From Gemmatimonadaceae bacterium (GTDB taxonomy: Bacteria; Gemmatimonadota; Gemmatimonadetes; Gemmatimonadales; Gemmatimonadaceae): a stretch of 10,063 bases of DNA. The DNA is taken from positions 1 through 10,063 of the forward strand of contig JANWKK010000243.1 of NCBI GenBank assembly GCA_025451425.1, given 5' to 3'. Under the pieces are notes generated by a model. The model was not told the DNA's origin and ran no database searches. It saw only the letters and a list, made by a program, of their open reading frames with translations. Made by a program: the position numbers and the translations under genes. Below are positions 4,866 through 10,063 of this stretch, piece by piece. The first letter of the stretch is position 1, and every line of letters starts with the position of its first letter.

Positions 4866-6986
4866 TCAATGAACGGGTGCTTCCACTTCCTTCTCCTTCG
4901 TGGCCTCGTCGATGACTCGTTGCGCCACCTCGTGAGGCACTTCTTCATAACCTTTGAACCGCTTCGTGAAGGTCGCGCGACCTTGAGTCATCGATTGCAG
5001 AGTTCCGGCATAGCTGTGGAGCTCTGACTCGGGAACGATCGCACGGACACGCGTCTCCGTGGCACCAGTGCTCGAATCGACTGCCTCCGTGCCGAGGATC
5101 TGGCCTCGACGTGACGACAAATCGCCGAGCACGTCGCCCATGTACTCGTCAGGCGTGACGACATCGATCTCGGTGAGTGGCTCGAGAAGCACCGGCTTGC
5201 ACTTGGGTGCAACCGTCTTGAAGGCCTGAATACCCGCCATCTTGAACGATTGCTCATTGGAGTCCACGGTATGGAATGAGCCGTCGAACACTTCTACCTT
5301 GAAGTCCACAACGGGATATCCGGCGAGCACACCCCGCACCGAGGCTTCCTGAATTCCTCTGTCTACGGCAGGAATGTACTGACGAGGGATGGCGCCGCCG
5401 ACGATTTTGTCGATGAACTCGTAGCCGCCGCCACGTTGCGACGGCGCGATGCGCACCCAGCAGTCTCCGAACTGGCCTCGCCCGCCAGTTTGCTTCTTGT
5501 GCTTTCCCTGCCCTTCGGCGCGCGCCTTCAGCGTTTCTCGATAAGCAATCTTCGGCCGCGTCATTTGCGCCTGCACTGTGTACTTGCGACGCAGCTTCGC
5601 CATCGAGATCTCGAGATGGCGCTCCCCAACTCCTGCGACGATTGTCTCGTGTGTCTCGGAGTTGTAGTGCGTCTGGAACGTCGGATCTTCCTCGTGAAGC
5701 TTGTGCAGACCGGCCTGGAGCTTCTCTTCGTCGGCACGCGCGGTCGCGTGAACCGCCAGCTCGATAATCGGCTCGGGGAAATCGATCTGTGGAAGCCGCA
5801 CCGGATGATCACGCGTTGAGAGCGTGTCGTTGGTGTGCGTGCTCCTCAGCTTCGCGACGCAGCCAATGTCGCCGGCGCAAAGCCGATTCACCTCAATGCG
5901 TTCTTTGCCTTGTGCGACTGAGAGATGGTTCAGCTTCTCCGGTGTATCTCGCGTCGCGTTGAATACATCCTGACCATTCGCGATGCAGCCGGAGAAGATC
6001 CTGAAGTAGCTCACATCGCCAACGTGCGGCTCGGACATCGTTTTGAAGACCAGCGCCGTGAATGGCTTGTTGTCCTCGGCGTGAATCTCCACGGTCGAAT
6101 TGCCTTCCGCGCCCTTGAACGCGTGGACTTCCTCCATCTCGAACGCGTTGGGGAGCAGTTCGACAACCGTGTTCAGAACGGCCTGCACGCCGTAATTGAG
6201 CTCGCTCGAGACACAGAACAGCGGGAAGAGCTCCATCTTCTTCATCGCTTCCTTCATTCCCGCGATCGCTTCGTCTCTGCCGATTTCGCCGCCCTCGAGG
6301 TACCGCTCCAAAAGCGTGTCGTCGGTCGACGAGATGGACTCGATCAGCTCCTGGTAGTAGCGATCGAACTGAGTGCGATAGTCCGCGGGAATGTCGACTT
6401 CCTGGAACTCGCCGCTCTTTGAGCCGTGTTTGTAGAGCAACGCCTTTTTCGTGAAGAGATTGATGACGCCGTGGAAGTCCGGGCCTTCGCCCAACGGCAC
6501 CTCGACCGGAATCACTTTCGACGTTAGACGGGTCTTGATCTGTTGATAAATGCGATCGAAGTCCGCGTGCTCCTTGTCCATCATCGAAACGACGAACAGC
6601 ACGGGATCGCGCCGCTTCACGGCCTCGCGGAACATGCGCTCGGTACCTACCTCGACGCCGCTGTTCGCACTCACGACGCACAGTGCACCATCAGCAGCTG
6701 CTAAACCGGCCACCGCGTCGCCCTGAAAATCGAGAAACCCGGGCGTGTCGATGATGTTGATCTTGGTACCGAGCCACTCTGCGTGGGCGTCGCCGAGATT
6801 GATGGAATAACCGCGCTCGACTTCCTCGGGCGCTGTATCCGTGAGCGACGTGCCGTCCTTCACCGATCCGTGACGCTTGCTGGCACCTGACACGAAGGCG
6901 AGCGCATCGACCAAACTGGTCTTGCCGCTCGCCCCGTGTCCCACCACCGCGACATTTCGGATCTCCGAGCCCTTGAACTCCCGCAT
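4866..6986 (-). CDS. fusA2: EF-G-like translational GTPase, EF-G-2 type (706 aa)
   Basis: All five EF-G domains are present, at the usual length. The GTPase domain has G1 GHGASGKT (16-23), a switch I region with ERGYSI (57-62), G3 DTPGFLDF (80-87), G4 position SMMD (134-137) and G5 region VSSELN (259-264). Domains II-III run to about residue 480. Domain IV contains QTGGRGQFGDCW (499-510) and IPRQYIPAVDRGIQEA (533-548), with the tip loop HTVDSNEQSFK (572-582). Domain V has LLEPLTEIDVVTPDEYMG (600-617). Compared with canonical EF-G, the catalytic His of DTPGHVDF is Phe (F84), and the NKMD motif has lost N and K. This pattern is that of the EF-G-2 type paralogues (Thermus EF-G-2 has Tyr at the His position), whose cellular role is poorly known; it is unlikely to be the main translocase. 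The ATG at 6986 follows a perfect AAGGAG eight bases away. The gene lies 20 bases after the 83-aa gene and is probably in one transcript with it. The symbol fusA2 is tentative. Confidence 0.88.
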   Translation of the reverse strand: MREFKGSEIRNVAVVGHGASGKTSLVDALAFVSGASKRHGSVKDGTSLTDTAPEEVERGYSINLGDAHAEWLGTKINIIDTPGFLDFQGDAVAGLAAADGALCVVSANSGVEVGTERMFREAVKRRDPVLFVVSMMDKEHADFDRIYQQIKTRLTSKVIPVEVPLGEGPDFHGVINLFTKKALLYKHGSKSGEFQEVDIPADYRTQFDRYYQELIESISSTDDTLLERYLEGGEIGRDEAIAGMKEAMKKMELFPLFCVSSELNYGVQAVLNTVVELLPNAFEMEEVHAFKGAEGNSTVEIHAEDNKPFTALVFKTMSEPHVGDVSYFRIFSGCIANGQDVFNATRDTPEKLNHLSVAQGKERIEVNRLCAGDIGCVAKLRSTHTNDTLSTRDHPVRLPQIDFPEPIIELAVHATARADEEKLQAGLHKLHEEDPTFQTHYNSETHETIVAGVGERHLEISMAKLRRKYTVQAQMTRPKIAYRETLKARAEGQGKHKKQTGGRGQFGDCWVRIAPSQRGGGYEFIDKIVGGAIPRQYIPAVDRGIQEASVRGVLAGYPVVDFKVEVFDGSFHTVDSNEQSFKMAGIQAFKTVAPKCKPVLLEPLTEIDVVTPDEYMGDVLGDLSSRRGQILGTEAVDSSTGATETRVRAIVPESELHSYAGTLQSMTQGRATFTKRFKGYEEVPHEVAQRVIDEATKEKEVEAPVH

Positions 6987-7001
6987 GAGTCGCGCTCCTT
7001 C

Positions 7002-7011
7002 AGCCCCTAGC
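7002..7011. repeat. Second copy of AGCCCCTAGC
   Basis: This decamer is identical to 3138-3147. On the minus strand it reads GCTAGGGGCT and contains the TAG stop of the 83-aa gene; it lies 15 bases upstream of the EF-G-like start. It may be an isolated unit of the same reiterated intergenic sequence. Confidence 0.35.
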
Positions 7012-7258
7012 TGAGTGAACCGATCTTGGGCGCGGCCCCGAGCCACGCCCTCAGAGTTTCATCTCCGGCGTCGTCCTCTCGCACGATGTCTTCGGTCGCG
7101 ATCGCGCGACTCGATTGTCGCGCGTCGCTGATGCATGTGAAGACCACGGCGCGCGCGGTGAGGACGGCGCTCCACAAGCGGCCCGATTCGTCGGCGAACA
7201 CGCGTTGTTCGTCGGCTCGCGCCTGCTTAGATGGTCGGTGAGTGAACGGCCGTGACAT
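7007..7258 (-). CDS. Conserved-looking small protein of unknown function (83 aa)
   Basis: I cannot assign a function. The protein has a basic N-terminus (about 20 residues), then QRVFADESGRLWSAV, the hydrophobic strand LTARAVVFTCISD (33-45), an acidic stretch IVREDDAGDE, and LRAWLGAAPKIGSLS at the end. The strand-turn-strand start and helical end suggest a small folded domain, soluble, with no signal peptide or membrane segment. The ATG at 7258 is preceded by GGGAGGAGA, a strong ribosome binding site, and the codon use matches neighbouring genes, which supports a real gene. It lies 20 bases upstream of the EF-G-like gene on the same strand and is likely its operon partner. Its stop codon falls inside the AGCCCCTAGC repeat. 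Confidence 0.65.
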   Translation of the reverse strand: MSRPFTHRPSKQARADEQRVFADESGRLWSAVLTARAVVFTCISDARQSSRAIATEDIVREDDAGDETLRAWLGAAPKIGSLS

Positions 7259-7301
7259 TCTCCTCCCTCTGTCTCGATAGCCTCGCGTTTGAATCGAGAT
7301 G

Positions 7302-7307
7302 AGTCAA
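7302..7307 (-). promoter_or_regulatory. Possible -35 box for the small-protein/EF-G-like unit
   Basis: The minus strand reads TTGACT here, a 5/6 match to the -35 consensus, 43 bases before the ATG at 7258. No good -10 box is seen at the expected distance (GCTATC is a poor match), so the call is weak. It fits the position between the terminator-like hairpin at 7387-7410 and the gene. Confidence 0.2.
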
Positions 7308-7386
7308 GAGGGAATCGCGAGCTCTGGCGTGCAGCGGCCCGAGCCTTGGGGTCACCGGACGAACCAGCGACAGCCCGAAAGCGAGC

Positions 7387-7410
7387 GAGGGGAGCCGTTC
7401 GGCTCCCCTC
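7387..7410 (-). terminator. Stem-loop downstream of the 191-aa gene
   Basis: GAGGGGAGCC (7387-7396) and GGCTCCCCTC (7401-7410) form a perfect 10-bp stem with a 4-base loop. It begins 39 bases after the stop of the minus-strand gene at 7450-8025. On that strand it is followed by GCTCGCTTTC, only a poor U-tract, so ending may be inefficient. No plus-strand gene approaches it. The 191 bases between the two minus-strand genes hold nothing else I can identify apart from a weak -35-like box at 7302-7307. Confidence 0.65.
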
Positions 7411-7449
7411 TAAACTCATTCTTTCGCTTACTCGAACCCGACCCGACTA

Positions 7450-8025
7450 TCAATCGCCTTCGGCTTCGAATGTCAGACCTTCGGCTTCGCGCATTCGATC
7501 GAGCATGCTCTCGATCGGCGCGAACATTGGCGCTGTGAGGCCAACGATGGGCCCAATCGAAACCGTGATCGCACGGCGTGCTCCCTCTGGCCACTCTGGC
7601 ATCGATAAGCCAGCGACCAATCGACGAATCAGCTGACCGCACTCGGCGAGCAACCGTCCCGCCGTCGAATGGAGGATCTCGAGCGGGATCTCGAGATCGC
7701 GAGTCATGAGCTGACCCGTGGTCACATCGCGCCACGCAGCGTCGCCGATCGCTCCGCGCTCCGGCCACACACCGAGATGGCGGATGGATTCCATGCTGTT
7801 TTCGCTCGACCGATGGCACTCCACGGCTGCTGCAAGGGCGAGCGCGAGAGACTCTGGGCTCGGCGCTCCATACAGCGTCACGATGTCGCGCGAAGGGTGC
7901 TCCGCTGACGAGAGCGGAGACGGCACCGAGTTCACGTGCGCGAGCACCGGTGAGTGATCAGGGTTGTCTTCGAGCATGACGAGAACGTCCATGCCCTCCT
8001 CCTGAAGATGATACGACTCGTGCAT
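7450..8025 (-). CDS. Hypothetical protein, probably cytoplasmic (191 aa)
   Basis: I do not recognise the family. The ATG at 8025 has a GGAGG five bases upstream, and the frame ends with a TGA at 7450, so the gene call is good. The protein has no signal peptide or membrane segment and is acidic. It opens MHESYHLQEEGMDVLVMLED. A central part contains DIVTLYGAPSPESLALALAA (47-66). A stretch around EIPLEILHSTAGRLLAECGQ followed by LIRRLVAG looks helical. The end, TVSIGPIVGLTAPMFAPIES and then MLDRMREAEGLTFEAEGD, is partly hydrophobic and then acidic. An alternative start is the Met at residue 12. It stands alone between a 180-base gap upstream and a hairpin downstream, so it is probably a single transcription unit. 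Confidence 0.7.
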   Translation of the reverse strand: MHESYHLQEEGMDVLVMLEDNPDHSPVLAHVNSVPSPLSSAEHPSRDIVTLYGAPSPESLALALAAAVECHRSSENSMESIRHLGVWPERGAIGDAAWRDVTTGQLMTRDLEIPLEILHSTAGRLLAECGQLIRRLVAGLSMPEWPEGARRAITVSIGPIVGLTAPMFAPIESMLDRMREAEGLTFEAEGD

Positions 8026-8205
8026 CGCGTCCTCCCTCTACCAGCCTTACGATGTGCTACAGCATGCACCCCACTGGTGCGCAAGCCGAGCATCACCAAA
8101 TCCAACCCGTCGACACGCGCGATGTTCCAGTGAAACTGTCTTGAACACCTTCGCAGTCACATCGCGGTTGCAACGCTGTCACATTGCACCGACGGTCAAA
8201 ATCTT

Positions 8206-8694
8206 TTACACACGGGTAGGGGCAAAGCGCATGCCGATCGGCAGAGTTATCGCGATGACCAAGCCTATCGCGAGCAGGTTCTCCGGGGTGAGCACTAGGG
8301 TGATTGACCCGGCGAAGGTCCGCGCGGACACAAAGACCGCGGCCATTGCAGCGGCGGCGATCGTAATCGCCCATGCGACGCGATGCTCGCCTGCATCGCC
8401 TATCAGCACTGCGTAGACCACGCCAAACGAGATCATCGCCGCAACGTGGACGAGCAGGCCGACGAGGACGTAGCGAGGCGCACCGGCTGTCGTTTCGCTC
8501 GCGTGGAGCACGATCGTGCCGATCGCCTCAAAGATGCGCCCTGGCGCGCCGAGCCGCACGCCGTAGCCCCAGAGCATACCTGTCGTTGCCGCGGCTGGAA
8601 TCAGTCCCGCCGTAATACCGCGTACGATCCGTTCGCGAGGCACGACACAAAGGAAGCTCGTGTTCAGTTTCCTCTCAAGAGTGGCAGCCCACAT
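8206..8694 (-). CDS. Small integral membrane protein, four predicted helices (162 aa)
   Basis: The function is not recognised. With the ATG at 8694, hydrophobic segments lie at about 26-46 (TAGLIPAAATTGMLWGYGV), 76-98 (VLVGLLVHVAAMISFGVVYA), 106-125 (VAWAITIAAAAMAAVFV) and 139-156 (LLAIGLVIAITLPIGM). Loops are short and there is no enzymatic motif, so it is inferred to be an inner-membrane protein. The start is doubtful: a TTG at 8739 would add 15 residues, and a GTG at 8643 would begin just before the first basic segment RERIVRG. None has a clear ribosome binding site. The frame ends with TAA at 8206. It is divergent from the response regulator gene, with which it may share control. The 180 bases between this gene and the 191-aa gene (8026-8205) show nothing beyond the latter's ribosome binding site. 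Confidence 0.7.
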   Translation of the reverse strand: MWAATLERKLNTSFLCVVPRERIVRGITAGLIPAAATTGMLWGYGVRLGAPGRIFEAIGTIVLHASETTAGAPRYVLVGLLVHVAAMISFGVVYAVLIGDAGEHRVAWAITIAAAAMAAVFVSARTFAGSITLVLTPENLLAIGLVIAITLPIGMRFAPTRV

Positions 8695-8710
8695 ATCGCG
8701 CAGTGCGCGA

Positions 8711-8737
8711 GAGTCGTTCCGACTCGTGTCGTATAAC
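8711..8737 (+). promoter_or_regulatory. Possible promoter and operator of the response regulator
   Basis: TATAAC (8732-8737) is a 5/6 match to the -10 consensus, 52 bases upstream of the GTG at 8790. Just upstream, GAGTCG (8711-8716) and CGACTC (8720-8725) form a perfect inverted repeat with a 3-base centre, over the area where the -35 box would be. No good -35 box is seen. This may suggest activator-dependent transcription, possibly autoregulation. It also lies in the extended reading frame of the membrane gene, which favours one of that gene's shorter starts. Confidence 0.3.
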
Positions 8738-8789
8738 AATGCTGTGAATCGTCGACAGGTCGTCGCTCACACGCAGCAGTGGAGGATTG

Positions 8790-9560
8790 GTGAGTGTACT
8801 TGCCGCGTGCCGAGCCACCACTAACTTGGCCCTCCGAATGTTTGCCGCCGTCGAAACCGCCCGAATCCTCGTCGTCGAGGACAGCGCTGAGCTAGTCTCT
8901 CTGCTCGAGCGCGTGCTCGGTGAGCAGGGTTTTGACGTGAGCGCCGCAATGGACGGAGAGACCGGGCTCGCGCGCGCGATCGATCAAGCTCCCGATTTGG
9001 TCATCCTCGATCTCGGATTGCCTGGACGAGATGGTCTGCAAGTCGCCTCGGAACTGCGTCGCCGCGGAGTGAACGCGCCGGTGTTGATGCTTACCGCGCG
9101 CGGAGCTGTTGCCGATCGTGTCTCGGGGCTCGAAGCGGGAGCCGACGACTATCTCGCCAAACCGTTCGACGCCGAAGAGTTGCTGGCGCGAGTGCGCGCG
9201 CTGCTACGTCGTTCGGCATTGCGAGTGCGCGCTGCTCGGCTCCAGGTTGCCGACGTCGTCCTCGATCCGCTGACGCGCGAGGTGTGGCGCGCTGACCGCG
9301 CTCTCACACTCACGCCGCGCGAGTTCGCATTACTCGAGTACATGATGCGTAACCCTGGGCGCACGCTCACGCGGTCCGCGATCGTCGCGCAGGTTTGGAA
9401 GCAGCCTGCGGACGACATGGATGCGACGAACATCGTGGACGTGTACATGGCGTATTTGCGCAAGAAGCTCGAGGCGAACAATCATCGGCCAATGATCTTC
9501 ACGGTGCGCGGCGTCGGCTACGTGTTTCGTGCACCGCGCGACGACGACGAAGACGAGTAG
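8790..9560 (+). CDS. OmpR/PhoB-type response regulator transcription factor
   Basis: This is a two-component DNA-binding regulator. Counting from the ATG at 8838, the receiver domain is residues 8-123: acidic pair E14-D15, phospho-acceptor D58 in LVILDLGLPGRDG, T86 and K108 in YLAKPF. The winged-helix DNA-binding domain is 135-232, with LTLTPREFALLEYMMRNPG (156-174), the recognition area NIVDVYMAYLRKKLE (198-212), and the wing FTVRGVGYVF (221-230). The end is acidic (DDDEDE). All residues needed for phosphorylation are present. The start is open: GTG 8790 lies four bases after GGAGG (8781-8785) and gives 256 aa with a 16-residue extension, whereas ATG 8838 has no ribosome binding site but begins where receiver domains usually begin. 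No histidine kinase follows; the next gene is on the other strand. Its target genes cannot be told from sequence, though the divergent membrane gene is a natural candidate. Confidence 0.9.
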   Translation: MSVLAACRATTNLALRMFAAVETARILVVEDSAELVSLLERVLGEQGFDVSAAMDGETGLARAIDQAPDLVILDLGLPGRDGLQVASELRRRGVNAPVLMLTARGAVADRVSGLEAGADDYLAKPFDAEELLARVRALLRRSALRVRAARLQVADVVLDPLTREVWRADRALTLTPREFALLEYMMRNPGRTLTRSAIVAQVWKQPADDMDATNIVDVYMAYLRKKLEANNHRPMIFTVRGVGYVFRAPRDDDEDE

Positions 9561-9590
9561 GCCACCGCGCGTTGACCATCGACAACAAGC

Positions 9591-9622
9591 AAATGGGGCG
9601 CCGCACCAGCGGCGCCCCATTT
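9591..9622. terminator. Bidirectional intrinsic terminator
   Basis: AAATGGGGCGCCGC (9591-9604) and GCGGCGCCCCATTT (9609-9622) form a perfect 14-bp stem with loop ACCA. The GC-rich core is flanked by A3 and T3, as in terminators that work on both strands. It lies 30 bases after the response regulator stop and 26 bases beyond the stop of the opposing gene at 9649, so it would end both convergent transcripts. Confidence 0.85.
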
Positions 9623-9648
9623 GGCTTCAACGATCGAGAACGGACTCG

Positions 9649-10063
9649 TTAGGGAGTGACAATCACCGACGGCGGCAGGCTGAGGCTGTCGACGAGTATT
9701 GCACTGAACAAGCTCGCGTCGGTAAACGGCGGTGCGATGGTCGACGGATCGACATTACAGGTACCGTCAGGTGCCACCGACGGACAGCTGAAGCCAGCAC
9801 TGATCATATAGCCACTGAAGTGCTTCACGCGGCGCCACACGAGACCAGTGTGCAGCTCGACGTGAGTGACCATCGCTGCATCACCAGTCGATTGAACTTC
9901 GTCGATGTGTGCCCAACCACCAGTCGGCACGTAGAGGATCGCGAAGTTCTGGAAGAACGACGAGCTCGTGGAGAGTTGCCGCACGCCGCTGCTCGTGAGC
10001 AGGGCGTTGTACGCGTTCGTCTGAATGGTCACCCAACCTGCACTCGGTCTGAACCGAAGATCA
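9649..10063 (-). CDS. C-terminal part of an unidentified, possibly secreted protein
   Basis: The frame is open from the window edge to the TAA at 9649, giving at least 137 residues. A GTG at 10032 lies inside, but the reading frame goes on upstream without a stop (DLRFRPSAGW precedes it), so the start is probably outside the window. The protein is rich in Ser, Thr, Val and aromatic residues, with many likely beta strands (for example FFQNFAILYVPTGGWAHIDE and MVTHVELHTGLVWRRVKHF), and has two cysteines near each other (SCPSVAPDGTC) that could form a disulfide. This suggests an extracytoplasmic protein, but no family is recognised and no signal peptide can be seen. It ends at the bidirectional terminator. 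Confidence 0.6.
   Translation of the reverse strand, partial: DLRFRPSAGWVTIQTNAYNALLTSSGVRQLSTSSSFFQNFAILYVPTGGWAHIDEVQSTGDAAMVTHVELHTGLVWRRVKHFSGYMISAGFSCPSVAPDGTCNVDPSTIAPPFTDASLFSAILVDSLSLPPSVIVTP

Noticed and set aside
5925..6422. Plus-strand open frame of 165 codons
   Set aside because: Antisense to the EF-G-like gene, whose frame is supported by conserved motifs along its full length.
4866..6986. Tetracycline ribosomal protection protein or fusidic-acid resistance factor
   Set aside because: Domain IV and the altered G motifs fit the EF-G-2 type rather than the Tet(M)/Tet(O) group, and the context is not that of a resistance island.

Overview
The window (about 60% or more GC, with strong GGAGG-type ribosome binding sites on several genes) reads as chromosome of a free-living, probably Gram-negative bacterium. 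Two genes suggest the phylum Gemmatimonadota: a small lipoprotein made of an isolated TonB-receptor plug-like segment, and a divergent EF-G paralogue. This assignment rests on remembered family resemblance and not on a search. No CRISPR array, rRNA, tRNA, insertion sequence or phage gene was seen.

Region 1 (1-4327, plus strand). After the last 26 codons of an unidentified gene and a 254-base gap with a repeat cluster and a possible promoter, four tightly packed genes follow. They encode ATP-grasp ligase A, ATP-grasp ligase B, a GNAT acyltransferase and a KamA-type lysine 2,3-aminomutase. The junctions are a 4-base ATGA overlap, a 5-base gap and an 8-base overlap, so this is almost certainly one operon. 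The gene set suggests a pathway in which lysine is isomerised to beta-lysine, which is then acylated and/or joined to other amino acids by two D-Ala-D-Ala-ligase-like enzymes. I know of no characterised pathway with this exact make-up. It is the best candidate here for an undescribed system. Nearest known parallels are N-epsilon-acetyl-beta-lysine synthesis (AblA/AblB) and NAGGN osmolyte synthesis (GNAT plus ATP-grasp).

Region 2 (4328-8025). A compact inverted repeat separates the operon from convergent minus-strand genes. In their own direction these are: a 191-aa unknown protein, a hairpin, an 83-aa unknown protein, a divergent EF-G-like GTPase (EF-G-2 type, with unusual G3 and G4 motifs) and the plug-like lipoprotein.

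Region 3 (8026-10063). A minus-strand four-helix membrane protein is divergent from a plus-strand OmpR/PhoB-type response regulator that has no histidine kinase within view. A perfect 14-bp hairpin serves as a bidirectional terminator between the regulator and the C-terminal part of a minus-strand gene cut by the window edge.

Three sets of short reiterated or inverted sequences (GGTGATTGGT, AGCCCCTAGC and GTGGCGA based) sit at gene borders. One copy forms the end of the acyltransferase coding region.
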